Positions 36,437 through 46,066 of a DNA stretch of 64,000 nt are shown piece by piece. Source of the DNA: Cryomorphaceae bacterium (GTDB lineage: Bacteria > Bacteroidota > Bacteroidia > Flavobacteriales_D > Crocinitomicaceae); NCBI GenBank assembly GCA_027483605.1, contig JAIXUE010000009.1, positions 62,001 to 126,000 of the forward strand, in the 5' to 3' direction. Position numbers and translations under genes: made by a program. A model generated the notes under the pieces. That model saw only the letters and a list, made by a program, of their open reading frames with translations, made no database searches and was not told the origin of the DNA. Position 1 is the stretch's first letter. Each line of letters begins with the position of its first letter.

Positions 36437-37318
36437 TTATAAAGTGGCGCTGCTGGTAGCGATTTCGCGGTCCACTTTTTTGAAAAGACCTTGCAATACT
36501 TTACCTGGCCCTACTTCAATGACCTCCGTGCAACCATCGGCGAGCATATTTTGCATGATTTGCGTCCAGCGAACCGCACCCGTAAGTTGTGTAACTAAAT
36601 TTGCCTTGATTTGAGCTGGGTCTGTAACGGCTTGTGCATTGACATTTTGATACACTGGGCAGATTGGCTGCGCAAAGTGTGTGGCTTCAATGGCGGCAGC
36701 GAGTTCTTCGCGTGCAGGTTCCATGAGTGGGGAGTGAAACGCACCACCAACCTGCAGGACCAACGCGCGTTTGGCGCCAGCAGCACTCAATTGTGCACAC
36801 GCTTCTTCTATGGCCGCAAGGCTACCTGAAATCACGAGCTGACCAGGGCAATTGTAGTTGGCCGGTACTACCACACCGTCAATACCTGCGCAAATGCGCT
36901 CCACGACCTCGTCTTCGAGACCGAGAATAGCAGCCATTGTGCTTGGAGCAAGTTCGCAGGCTTTTTGCATGGCATCGGCACGCTTGGCAACAAGGCGCAA
37001 ACCGTCTTCAAAAGTGAGTGTTTTGTTGGCTACTAATGCAGAAAACTCACCTAAAGAGTGACCCGCAACCATATCTGGCGCAAAGCTCTCGCCAAGGCAA
37101 GCTGCTAAAATTGTACTGTGTAAGAAGATCGCTGGTTGGGTTACATTCGTTTGCTTAAGGGCTTCGTCTGAGCCTTCAAACATAATGCTTTGGATATCGA
37201 AACCAAGGATTTCATTGGCTTTTGCAAATAAGGAACGCGCCAGTTCTGACTGCTCGTAGAGGTCTTTGCCCATTCCAGAGAATTGGGCGCCTTGGCCCGG
37301 AAAAACATATGCTTTCAT
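36437..37318 (-). CDS. fabD: Malonyl CoA-acyl carrier protein transacylase
   Basis: 'MKAYVFPGQGAQFSGMGKDLY', 'MVAGHSLGEFSALVA', 'GGAFHSPLMEPA', 'VIEVGPGKVLQGLFKKV'. Confidence 0.95.
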   Translation of the reverse strand: MKAYVFPGQGAQFSGMGKDLYEQSELARSLFAKANEILGFDIQSIMFEGSDEALKQTNVTQPAIFLHSTILAACLGESFAPDMVAGHSLGEFSALVANKTLTFEDGLRLVAKRADAMQKACELAPSTMAAILGLEDEVVERICAGIDGVVVPANYNCPGQLVISGSLAAIEEACAQLSAAGAKRALVLQVGGAFHSPLMEPAREELAAAIEATHFAQPICPVYQNVNAQAVTDPAQIKANLVTQLTGAVRWTQIMQNMLADGCTEVIEVGPGKVLQGLFKKVDREIATSSATL

Positions 37319-37357
37319 GTCGTTAATTTGGGGGTAAAATTACGGAAAACCTCAAAA

Positions 37358-38203
37358 TTAGAGCTGACCATCGGAATGATACTTGCCTAATTTGTAGATC
37401 CGTACTTTTTGAAGGATGCCGTCTTGGTCGTAGTCATAGACCTTTCCATCGTAGAGCTGACCATTTTTGAATTCGCCATCCATCCAGATTTCGTCGTTGT
37501 CGTTGTACACCTTATTGTAGCCATTTGGCACAAAGCGCAAGCCTTTCGTTTTGGGGTTTGACAAGCGCGGTGGATAAACATTGGTATTTGCTGCCGGAGC
37601 GGGCTTGGTTACTGGGTTAGTTTGTTTGGTCGTAGCTTGATGAAGTTTACCTACCTCACCATTGGCCGAGACAGCAAATGAAGTGAGCAACTGTCCACTG
37701 GTGTTGTAGCGCGCTACCTGACCTTGAACTTGGCCGTTTTTAACGGTATAAGTTAGGGCCAACTTGCCATTAGGATGGTAATAACACACTTTGCCGCTTT
37801 CTTGGCCTTGGTTATTGAAATTGGCGCGATAAGCCAGCTGACCATTTTCGTGGTAACGCAAGAGCAGTCCTTTGTAGCCATTTGCTTGAAAATCGCCTTG
37901 TTCAGCAACTTTTCCATTTGGGTAATAACGCGTGTAGCTTCCTTGCGGACGGTTGTTGTTATAAGTTCCTTTGAGCTGGACGCCGCCATCCGGAAAAAAT
38001 TTGGTCCAGATGCCTTCTTTGCGACCATTGACGTAATAACCTTCCTCTACTTTTTGGGTTTTGGGGATGTTTTTATTCGGAAAATCTTTGCCCGTAAAAA
38101 CCCATTTGCCTTGGCGTTCACCATTGGCATTGCGTTTATTTTGTGCCGAGGCTGCAGCACTGCAAATCAGTAAAAAACAACAAAGAGATGTCCGTAATTT
38201 CAC
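37358..38203 (-). CDS. Exported MORN-repeat protein (YwqK-like)
   Basis: Signal peptide; repeats 'YYVNGRKEGIWTKFFPDGGVQLKGTYNNNRPQGSYTRYYPNGKVAEQGDF'. GTG start. Confidence 0.85.
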   Translation of the reverse strand: MKLRTSLCCFLLICSAAASAQNKRNANGERQGKWVFTGKDFPNKNIPKTQKVEEGYYVNGRKEGIWTKFFPDGGVQLKGTYNNNRPQGSYTRYYPNGKVAEQGDFQANGYKGLLLRYHENGQLAYRANFNNQGQESGKVCYYHPNGKLALTYTVKNGQVQGQVARYNTSGQLLTSFAVSANGEVGKLHQATTKQTNPVTKPAPAANTNVYPPRLSNPKTKGLRFVPNGYNKVYNDNDEIWMDGEFKNGQLYDGKVYDYDQDGILQKVRIYKLGKYHSDGQL

Positions 38204-38241
38204 AACGCCAATTTACGAATTTTGGCTAACTTTGAACTTAT

Positions 38242-39135
38242 ATGCTCAGCCTCGATCCCAAAGAACTCACTGTCCAGCGTTTGCACCAACTGTTATTAGG
38301 TGCTATTGGCCCGCGCCCTATTGCGTTTGCCTCTACTCTAGACCAAAACGGCAATGCCAATTTGGCACCGTTTAGTTTTTTCAATGTGTTTAGCGCCAAC
38401 CCGCCTATTTTGGTGTTTTCACCAGCGCGGTCGGGACGCACGGGCCAAAGCAAAGACACCTTCAACAACGCTAAAGCCATACCCGAAGTAGTCATCAACG
38501 TCGTGAACTACAACATGGTGCACCAAATGAGCTTGGCGAGCTCACCTTACGCCCCAGGTGTAGACGAATTTGTTAAGGCTGGTTTCACGCCTTTGGCCTC
38601 TGAGAAAGTAGCGCCATTCAGGGTGGCCGAGGCGCCAGTACAGTTTGAATGTAAAGTCAATCAAATCATCGAGCTAGGCCAAGACGGTGGAGCGGGCAAC
38701 CTCATCATTTGCGAAGTCGTTCAAATGCATATCCAAGAAGCACTCCTCAACGAAAACGGCCTCATTGACCAACACAAAATCGATTTAGTGGCGCGCATGG
38801 GCGGCGATTGGTATTGTAGAGCCAATACCACATCCATGTTTGAAATCAAAAAACCCATCACCACATGCGGTATTGGCTACGACGCCTTACCCCAAGACAT
38901 CAGAAGCAGTCAAGTACTCAGCGCCAACGACCTCGGCCAATTAGCGGGTATTGAAGAGCTCCCTAACGAAACCGATGTCAACGAATACAAATTACTCGAA
39001 CTTTCCACCCTTTTTCTAGAACTTGAGCACGATGCCAGCTCCCTTGAACAGGCCTTGCATCGAAAAGCGCACGAGCTACTCGCTCAAAACCAACTAGAAG
39101 AAGCTTGGCTCACCCTTTTATCTTTTAATAACTAA
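38242..39135 (+). CDS. Flavin reductase-like FMN-binding protein
   Basis: 'LLGAIGPRPIAFASTLDQNGNANLAPFSFFNVFSANPPILVFSP'; TAACTTTG box at 38227-38234. Confidence 0.88.
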   Translation: MLSLDPKELTVQRLHQLLLGAIGPRPIAFASTLDQNGNANLAPFSFFNVFSANPPILVFSPARSGRTGQSKDTFNNAKAIPEVVINVVNYNMVHQMSLASSPYAPGVDEFVKAGFTPLASEKVAPFRVAEAPVQFECKVNQIIELGQDGGAGNLIICEVVQMHIQEALLNENGLIDQHKIDLVARMGGDWYCRANTTSMFEIKKPITTCGIGYDALPQDIRSSQVLSANDLGQLAGIEELPNETDVNEYKLLELSTLFLELEHDASSLEQALHRKAHELLAQNQLEEAWLTLLSFNN

Positions 39136-39145
39136 TCACAAGTCC

Positions 39146-39541
39146 ATGTTTAAATTCAACGGCACCATTAAGGTCATCCAAGAAACCCAACGCATCTCTG
39201 AAAAATTCCAAAAGCGAGAATTCGTCGTGACCGACACTACCTCGATGTATCCACAAGATATCATTTTTCAAACTACCCAAGACAAGTGTAGCTTGCTCGA
39301 TCAGTTTCAGGCCAATGACAACGTAGAGGTTTCTTTTAATTTGCGCGGCCGCGAATGGACTAGCCCACAGGGTGAAGTTAAATATTTCAATACCATTGAA
39401 GCATGGCGCATCGAAAAACAAGGCCAAAGCCAACCAATGGGAATGCCTAGCAACGGGCCTTCTGCCATGAATATGGGTTCAGAGCCGCTTGCTGGCACAA
39501 GCACTAGCGCAACCGAAGACGACGACGATCTTCCTTTCTAA
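39146..39541 (+). CDS. DUF3127 domain-containing protein
   Basis: 'QKREFVVTDTTSMYPQDIIFQTTQDKCSLLDQFQANDNVEVSFNLRGREW', acidic 'DDDDLPF' tail. Confidence 0.85.
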   Translation: MFKFNGTIKVIQETQRISEKFQKREFVVTDTTSMYPQDIIFQTTQDKCSLLDQFQANDNVEVSFNLRGREWTSPQGEVKYFNTIEAWRIEKQGQSQPMGMPSNGPSAMNMGSEPLAGTSTSATEDDDDLPF

Positions 39542-39596
39542 AAAAGTGCTTGCCTTTTGAGAACTATCTGTTGGGGTCGTTTTTGAAAAAAGTCCT

Positions 39597-40364
39597 TTAG
39601 AACAAACCCAAAGCCAAGCCACTACCCAAAAGGATACTGAGTAACTTGAGCAAATTGAATTTATGATTTTCGGTGGTTTCAAAAATAATTGTGGTTGAGA
39701 TGTGTAAGAACATCCCAACCACAACCGCCAAAATTAGTTGCACGTTTAAGCCCAACTGTTCGGTCGTAATAGCAAGGCCGAGCAACACGCCAAGTGGTGT
39801 CATGAGGCCAAAAGCCAATAAAATCAACCACGCACTGCTGCGCTTGAGTTGAGTAGCCAACAAAAGCGTCATGAGCGCAATTGCCACTGGCACTTGATGA
39901 AAGATTATCCCCCACAAAAAACTCTCGTTGATTGGTGCCTGAGTCTCTGGATCAATACCAATTTGCAGCATGTTTCCGAGTGGAATTCCTTCAATGACAG
40001 AATGAACCGAAAGCGAAATAAATAAAGTCCAAGGCATGGCCTGCCCTTTGTGCACGTGTACATGACCGTGCTCTATCCCTCCTGAGAAGTATTCTAAAAC
40101 CAACTGGACCAAAAAGCCCAATAAAATGAAAACGCCCACCTGAAAAACGGGTAAAGCTTCATGCGCGTGGTGTGCATGGCCGTGGTGCGCGCCGTATAGC
40201 TCGGGCAACAAGTGTTGGAAAATAACCGCCAACAAAAAACCACCACTAAATGCAAGCGCCAATTTGGTATATTGATTTTTGTTGGTCGCATTGAGGTAGC
40301 TGACCACCGCTCCGCCCAACACAACAGAAGCAATAAGTAGGAGCTCAACGAAATAAAAATTCAT
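39597..40364 (-). CDS. ZIP-family metal transporter
   Basis: His-rich loops 'GAHHGHAHHAHE', 'GGIEHGHVHVHKG'; 'LSVHSVIEGIPLG', 'FHQVPVAIALMTLLL'. Confidence 0.88.
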   Translation of the reverse strand: MNFYFVELLLIASVVLGGAVVSYLNATNKNQYTKLALAFSGGFLLAVIFQHLLPELYGAHHGHAHHAHEALPVFQVGVFILLGFLVQLVLEYFSGGIEHGHVHVHKGQAMPWTLFISLSVHSVIEGIPLGNMLQIGIDPETQAPINESFLWGIIFHQVPVAIALMTLLLATQLKRSSAWLILLAFGLMTPLGVLLGLAITTEQLGLNVQLILAVVVGMFLHISTTIIFETTENHKFNLLKLLSILLGSGLALGLF

Positions 40365-41116
40365 GGTTTCTTTTTTGCAAGGATAATGAGGCGCTCACTT
40401 GTTGTTTGGTCAAAGGGTGTCAAGTGATAAGAACCGAAAGTATCTATAATTTCAAAATCTGCAGACAGCAAAGCTTCAAAATTTGTTTGAGTAAGGGCCT
40501 GAACGCGTTCGGTAAAAACACCAATTTGCGTTTTGTCTGGTGCAGCGAGGACTTCGATTTGCTTATAGATATGGGTCTGGTTGTGCCAGCGCTTGATGTC
40601 AAAAATCACCCCTTCGCGTGTAATGGTCTCGGTGGGTTTTAAATTGGCGCAAACTTTTGTTGCATTTAAAAAATCGATCAGAAGTAAGCCTTCAGGAAGG
40701 AGCATGTTTGCTACGGATTTGCAAACGGCTTGGTTTTCGGCTAAAGTATCGAAATACCCGAAACTTGTAAATAAATTCAAAACAGCAGCGAAAGGCCTTG
40801 CCTCGAGTTGTTCGCGCATGTCGTGAACCACAAATTCAACATTTGTGCTACCCAAGTCTTGGGCGCTTGCCTTGGCCGCGAGAATACTATTTGGCGCAAG
40901 GTCGGCGCCGACTACCTCAAAACCCATTTGGGCAAGCGTAAGCGAGTGCCTGCCTTTTCCACAGGCTAGATCGAGGACACGAGCAGCTGACGGTAAGGTC
41001 AATTTTTGAACCAAGTTACCTAAAAAGAGCTGCGCTTCGTTGTCATCGCGGTGCTGATACAACAAATGATAATAAGGGGAGTCAAACCAGGTGGCAAACC
41101 ATTCTTTTTGCGGCAT
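40361..41116 (-). CDS. Class I SAM-dependent methyltransferase
   Basis: 'RVLDLACGKGRHSLTLAQMGFEVVGADLAPNSI'; 4-nt overlap with the ZIP gene. Confidence 0.9.
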   Translation of the reverse strand: MPQKEWFATWFDSPYYHLLYQHRDDNEAQLFLGNLVQKLTLPSAARVLDLACGKGRHSLTLAQMGFEVVGADLAPNSILAAKASAQDLGSTNVEFVVHDMREQLEARPFAAVLNLFTSFGYFDTLAENQAVCKSVANMLLPEGLLLIDFLNATKVCANLKPTETITREGVIFDIKRWHNQTHIYKQIEVLAAPDKTQIGVFTERVQALTQTNFEALLSADFEIIDTFGSYHLTPFDQTTSERLIILAKKKP

Positions 41117-41154
41117 ACTGCAAATTTACAACTTTCTTTTCCTAATTTCGGGAC

Positions 41155-41733
41155 ATGTTACAGATTGGACTGAGTGGCGGTATCGGATCAGGAAAAAGCA
41201 CGGTAGCTAAGGTGCTTGAAAAAATGGCTTATCCTGTTTTCTACTCAGATCAAGTGGCAAAAAATCTTTACGACGAGCACCCAGAACTCCAAAGGCATTT
41301 GGTCAATTTATTAGGTCCAGAAGTTTATCGGGATGGTCATTTAAACAAGACATTTTTAGCCCAACAGCTCTTTTCGAATGCCGAATTGAAGGCCCAAGTT
41401 ACGGCGCTCGTGCATCCTTTGGTTAGAAGCGCATTTGAAAGCTGGGCCCAACAACAAACTACAGATTTGGTCTTCAATGAAGCGGCCATTCTGTTCGAGA
41501 CCGGAGCTCACCGGCAATTTGACGCCACTATTTTGGTCGTGGCTCCGCTTGAAATAAGAATCGAACGCGTCCAAAAAAGAGACAGCCTCTCTCGGGAGGA
41601 GGTGCTTCAGCGCATAGCAAATCAGTGGCCCGATTCCAAAAAAATGAACCTCTCCACTTATATCATCACAAACGACGGACAACCATTGCTGCAACAAATT
41701 GAGGATGTAATTTCTAAATTAAAGACCGCTTAA
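41155..41733 (+). CDS. coaE: Dephospho-CoA kinase
   Basis: 'IGLSGGIGSGKSTVAKVLEKMAYPVFYSDQVAK', 'VFNEAAILFETG'. Confidence 0.93.
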   Translation: MLQIGLSGGIGSGKSTVAKVLEKMAYPVFYSDQVAKNLYDEHPELQRHLVNLLGPEVYRDGHLNKTFLAQQLFSNAELKAQVTALVHPLVRSAFESWAQQQTTDLVFNEAAILFETGAHRQFDATILVVAPLEIRIERVQKRDSLSREEVLQRIANQWPDSKKMNLSTYIITNDGQPLLQQIEDVISKLKTA

Positions 41734-41745
41734 AAACAGTGGTCA

Positions 41746-42180
41746 TTAGTAAACCATCTTGATGTCAATGCTGCGGTCTTGCTGTAGTTTGATGGCACAT
41801 TCTTCAAAGCTAGGTGCACTGAGTTTGGGGCGCATGTTATTTGAAAAAGCATAGGCCTCTGTCGGAATACCAAAAAAGTTTTTGTCGCAGATTTTGTTGT
41901 GGTTTTCATCGTGGTACACTACAATGGCATATTTACCTGCTTCTAGATCTTTAAACGTATGGCTCACGGTGCCTTTTTGGGCATCCAGGCGATACAAGCG
42001 ATGGGTTTTTCCTGCCTGCGTAAACACATCCGGATTTTTGTAGAGCGCAAACTCAATCCAGCCCTTGGAACTCGCCACAGCACTAACACTGACTTGCAAA
42101 TCGAATTTGGAGTCGGCGGAGCGCGGTGTAGCAAACGACGTGAGGAAACCGAATAAGAAAAGAAAAACAAAGCACTTCAT
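41746..42180 (-). CDS. DUF2141 domain-containing exported protein
   Basis: 'LEAGKYAIVVYHDENHNKICDKNFFGIPTEAYAFSNN'. Confidence 0.85.
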   Translation of the reverse strand: MKCFVFLFLFGFLTSFATPRSADSKFDLQVSVSAVASSKGWIEFALYKNPDVFTQAGKTHRLYRLDAQKGTVSHTFKDLEAGKYAIVVYHDENHNKICDKNFFGIPTEAYAFSNNMRPKLSAPSFEECAIKLQQDRSIDIKMVY

Positions 42181-42190
42181 TACAACGAAC

Positions 42191-42907
42191 TTATTCAGAT
42201 AAACGGATATTTAAACCCAAATTGAATTGAAGATTTTTGAGGCTAAAAGATTCGGTATTGAACAACTGCTGCCATTCGTTGTAGGCACCAACTTCTAGAC
42301 CATTGCTGAGGTCGCGAAAACCGCGGTAAGCACTGGCTCTGATGCCAATTCTTTTCGTGGGATTCCATTGTAAATAAGCGAAATAACCCATGTCGAGTTT
42401 GGTTTGGGTGTTTTCGCCTACTTCGGTAGACAGGAGTGTGGCGCCCACTGCATCGGGGTAAAATGCATAAAACTCTTTTTGTAACTCACCTTGAACACGG
42501 TAGCGGTATTGCATGCCCCCACCTAAGTGTACACTCAAAATTTTGAGGTCGAGTCCGAGCGGAAGCGTGAGCAGCTCGCCGGTCAAGGTTTTATTGCATT
42601 GCAACAAAAAGGGTGTGCCAGACAAATCCGTAGCCCATTCGGTGCTTTGGTAGGCTTGGTTTTGATGCCCATAACCTACTCCGGTATAAGCGGTCAAAAC
42701 TTTCAACATGGTGTAACCAAACTGGACTTCACCACCTGCTGTACTGCGCCAAAAGGAGACAGGATCAAAGGGTTGGGAAGCCAATTGACTTGCATTTTGA
42801 ATTTCTTGCTTATTGGCGCCCACCTCTGCTTGGAGATACCAGCGCCACTGAGCGTTGGCTCCAAAAGTGCAAATAGTTAAAAAGACAATCGTACAGACTA
42901 AACGCAT
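42191..42907 (-). CDS. Exported hypothetical protein, probable outer-membrane beta-barrel
   Basis: Signal peptide, alternating amphipathic strands. Confidence 0.7.
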   Translation of the reverse strand: MRLVCTIVFLTICTFGANAQWRWYLQAEVGANKQEIQNASQLASQPFDPVSFWRSTAGGEVQFGYTMLKVLTAYTGVGYGHQNQAYQSTEWATDLSGTPFLLQCNKTLTGELLTLPLGLDLKILSVHLGGGMQYRYRVQGELQKEFYAFYPDAVGATLLSTEVGENTQTKLDMGYFAYLQWNPTKRIGIRASAYRGFRDLSNGLEVGAYNEWQQLFNTESFSLKNLQFNLGLNIRLSE

Positions 42908-42926
42908 GTTTTGGTGACGTTTGAGC

Positions 42927-44555
42927 TTAGCCTAAGAAAGGATAGCGGTAATCTGCAGGCGGAACAAAGGTTTCTTTGATGGTGCGGGCTGAAGTCCAGC
43001 GCATGAGGTTCATGGCTGCCCCGGCTTTGTCGTTGGTACCCGAGCCGCGTGCGCCACCAAATGGTTGTTGGCCTACAACGGCACCGGTTGGTTTGTCGTT
43101 GATGTAGAAATTACCGGCAGCATGCATGAGTTTTTCATTGGCCAATTGGATCGCATAACGATCAGTGGCAATGATAGAACCCGTGAGGGCGTATTCGGAA
43201 GTTTGATCGACGAGTTCGAGCGTTTCTGGGTATTGGGCGTCTGGATAGACAAAGATAGTGAGTACTGGACCGAAAATCTCTTCTACCATGGTGCGGAATT
43301 TGGCGTTGGTAGTGACAACGGTGGTGGGTGCAATGTAGTACCCAACCGATTTGTCATAGGTGCCGCCGGTGATGATTTCTGCATCGGGCTGCGACTTGAC
43401 GTAATCGATGTAGCCTGCAATGCGATCAAAAGCACGCTCACTGATGACAGCATTGACAAAATTAGAAGGGTCTTCGGGGCTGCCTTGCTTAAAGGAATTG
43501 ACTTGCGCCACCAAAATTTCTTTGACCGCAGGCCACAAGCTTGCAGGGATGTAGGCGCGTGAGGCGGCAGAACATTTTTGACCTTGGAATTCGAAGGCAC
43601 CGCGAGAAAGTGCAGTAGCAACCTCTGCTGCGTTGGCGCTGCTATGGACCATCACGAAGTCTTTGCCGCCGGTTTCGCCGACAATACGTGGGTAAGAGCG
43701 GTAGTTTTCGATGTTGTGCGCAATGTTTTTCCAGAGCTGACGGAATACGTCAGTTGAACCTGTAAAATGGATGCCTGCGAAGTCTTTGTGGGCAAAAATG
43801 ACATCGCCAGCCGCTTGGCCACTAACGGTAACCATGTTGATCACGCCGGCGGGCAAACCTGCAGCTTCAAAAAGCTCCATGATCACTTGTGCTGAATAAA
43901 TTTGTGTTTCGGCAGGTTTCCAAACCACGACATTGCCCATCATGGCTGGCGCAGCAGAAAGATTGGCTGCAATAGAGGTAAAGTTGAAGGGCGTGAGGGC
44001 AAAAACGAAGCCTTCTAAGGGGCGGTACTCTAGGCGGTTCCACATGCCTGGCAAAGATTCTGGCTGCTCGCTGTAGATTTGGGTCATGTATTGGACATTG
44101 AAACGGAAAAAGTCGATGAGCTCACAGGCGGCATCGATTTCGGCTTGGAATACATTTTTAGACTGTGCGAGCATAGTGGCGGCGTTCATGCGGTCGCGGA
44201 AGGGGCCTGCCAAGAGGTCTGCTGCGCGCAAGAAAACAGCTGCGCGGTCTTGCCATGGGAGCGCTGCCCATGCTGACTTGGCTGCTAAAGCTGCGTCAAT
44301 GGCAGCTGCAACATGCGTTGCATCGCCTTGGTTATAGTAGCCCAATACCTGTTGGTGGTCATGGGGCATGGTGAGTGCTTTTTTATTGACAGTAGTGACT
44401 TTTTTGCCGCCGATGTACATCGGCACATCAATTGGGCTGCGGTCTTTGAATTCTTGGTATTTGGCCATTAATGAAGCACGCTCTGGTGAGCCTGGCGCAT
44501 AAGATTTGACGGGTTCGTTGACGGCCACCGGGACCTTGAAAAATGCGTTTGACAT
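42927..44555 (-). CDS. pruA: L-glutamate gamma-semialdehyde dehydrogenase
   Basis: 'FVFALTPFNFTSIAANLSAAPAMMGNVVVWKPAETQ', 'GETGGKDFVMVHSSAN', 'FQGQKCSAASRAYIP', 'INDKPTGAVVGQQPFGGARGSGTNDKAG'. Confidence 0.93.
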   Translation of the reverse strand: MSNAFFKVPVAVNEPVKSYAPGSPERASLMAKYQEFKDRSPIDVPMYIGGKKVTTVNKKALTMPHDHQQVLGYYNQGDATHVAAAIDAALAAKSAWAALPWQDRAAVFLRAADLLAGPFRDRMNAATMLAQSKNVFQAEIDAACELIDFFRFNVQYMTQIYSEQPESLPGMWNRLEYRPLEGFVFALTPFNFTSIAANLSAAPAMMGNVVVWKPAETQIYSAQVIMELFEAAGLPAGVINMVTVSGQAAGDVIFAHKDFAGIHFTGSTDVFRQLWKNIAHNIENYRSYPRIVGETGGKDFVMVHSSANAAEVATALSRGAFEFQGQKCSAASRAYIPASLWPAVKEILVAQVNSFKQGSPEDPSNFVNAVISERAFDRIAGYIDYVKSQPDAEIITGGTYDKSVGYYIAPTTVVTTNAKFRTMVEEIFGPVLTIFVYPDAQYPETLELVDQTSEYALTGSIIATDRYAIQLANEKLMHAAGNFYINDKPTGAVVGQQPFGGARGSGTNDKAGAAMNLMRWTSARTIKETFVPPADYRYPFLG

Positions 44556-44624
44556 ATGAATGATGAATTAGTGGAACAAATTTACAAAAACTTAGCGTGC
44601 CAGAAGGTAACGCAAGTGACCAAC

Positions 44625-44930
44625 TTAACTGAACCAGATGTCGCGGATGAGCTCTTCGCCAACAAACTGATTGCAGCGCCCAATAATGATTTGCTTGCCA
44701 TGAAAAAGTTCGTCGCGCATGACGCTCGAATCTATTTTGAGGTAAAGCGTATGGTTTTCAATGCGGATATCGGTGGTACGCTTTGCAACTGCAGGGCCCA
44801 TGAGCTCAGGCCAAGCTGCAATGAGGTCATAGGACTTCATTTTGTCTTGCAAGCCATAGGCTTTGAGGATGCGGTCGACGAGCGTCGAGAGCGGCTTTTC
44901 TTCTTGCTCGCGTTTGTTATCTGGGTTCAT
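44625..44930 (-). CDS. DUF721 (DciA-like) protein
   Basis: 'AWPELMGPAVAKRTTDIRIENHTLYLKIDSSVMRDELFHGKQIIIGRCNQFVG'; overlaps the recF 3' end by 4 nt. Confidence 0.88.
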   Translation of the reverse strand: MNPDNKREQEEKPLSTLVDRILKAYGLQDKMKSYDLIAAWPELMGPAVAKRTTDIRIENHTLYLKIDSSVMRDELFHGKQIIIGRCNQFVGEELIRDIWFS

Positions 44931-46030
44931 AGGGCAGTGGCTTGTTGGTCTGAAATCTGAAAAAGTTGGGTCTGGCCGGGCAGCTGGGCGAAAAGCGCTT
45001 GCATGCGCACAGGGTCGGTGTCGGTGATGAGCACTTGACCGAAGTAGTCGGCACTCACAAGCGCAATGAGGCGTGCCACGCGTTCGTTGTCTAGTTTATC
45101 GAAGATGTCGTCGAGGAGCAAGACTGGTTTTTGGCCTTTGTGTTGCTTGAGCCAATCAAATTGAGCTAAACGGAGCGCAATGATGAAAGATTTTTGCTGG
45201 CCCTGAGAGCCGAATTTTTTAACAGGATGGCCTTTGATACTAAAAAGTAAGTCGTCTTTGTGGATACCCACATTGGTGTATTGCGTGAGCGCATCTTTTT
45301 TGGCCGAAGCTTGGAGTAAATCGGCAAACGAAGCATCGGATAGTTGCGAGCGGTAAGCGATGTCGACATCTTCTGCATTTTGGCCAATTTCTTGGTAAAA
45401 ACGCTTGAAAACTGGGATGAATTCTGTCAAAAAAGCCTTTCGCTGTGCGTGGATGTAGTTGCCGCTCGGAATGAGTTGAGCATCCCATACTTCTATGGCG
45501 TCGGGGTCGAACAAGCGGTGCTCGTGCATGTTGCGCAAGACGGCATGGCGCTGCTCCAATAAGCGCGCATAGCGCTGGATTTCTTCTAAATAGGTTTTGT
45601 CGAGTTGCGCTAAAATACCGTCCATCCATTTGCGGCGCAAATCGGAACCTTCGGCAATGAGGTCGCCATCGTAAGGAGAAATAAAAACAACGGGCAATTT
45701 GCCGATGTGGGCCGTGAGTTTGTCATAGGCTTTTTTGTTCCACTTCACCTGTTTTTTGACACCTGACTTGTAGGCAATTTGCACCTCGCAGGGTTTTTGA
45801 TCGAGCTCCCAATGGCCGGAAATGGCAAAAAAGGCTTGATCGAAGCGCAAATTATGGCGGTCATTGACGTTGAGGTAACTTTTGCACATGCTCAGGTAGT
45901 AGACTGCATCTAGGATGTTGGTTTTGCCCGCGCCGTTGGGGCCCACAATACCGTTGATGCCCGGCACGAAGTCGAGTTCGAGATCGGGGTAGTTCTTGTA
46001 ATTGACCAGGTGCAAGTGCGAAAGGTGCAT
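44927..46030 (-). CDS. recF: DNA replication/repair protein RecF
   Basis: 'MHLSHLHLVNYKNYPDLELDFVPGINGIVGPNGAGKTNILDAVYYLSMCKSY', 'GSQGQQKSFIIALRLAQ', 'LLLDDIFDKLDNERVARL'. Start set to ATG 46030. Confidence 0.93.
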   Translation of the reverse strand: MHLSHLHLVNYKNYPDLELDFVPGINGIVGPNGAGKTNILDAVYYLSMCKSYLNVNDRHNLRFDQAFFAISGHWELDQKPCEVQIAYKSGVKKQVKWNKKAYDKLTAHIGKLPVVFISPYDGDLIAEGSDLRRKWMDGILAQLDKTYLEEIQRYARLLEQRHAVLRNMHEHRLFDPDAIEVWDAQLIPSGNYIHAQRKAFLTEFIPVFKRFYQEIGQNAEDVDIAYRSQLSDASFADLLQASAKKDALTQYTNVGIHKDDLLFSIKGHPVKKFGSQGQQKSFIIALRLAQFDWLKQHKGQKPVLLLDDIFDKLDNERVARLIALVSADYFGQVLITDTDPVRMQALFAQLPGQTQLFQISDQQATAL

Positions 46031-46066
46031 GAAACAAAGATACGGAATAACTACCTTTGCCTCATG
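46028..46066. promoter_or_regulatory. Back-to-back divergent TAnnTTTG boxes for recF (minus) and eamA-like (plus)
   Basis: Minus TATCTTTG 46035-46042 then 4 nt then recF ATG; plus TACCTTTG 46052-46059 then 4 nt then eamA ATG. Confidence 0.6.
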
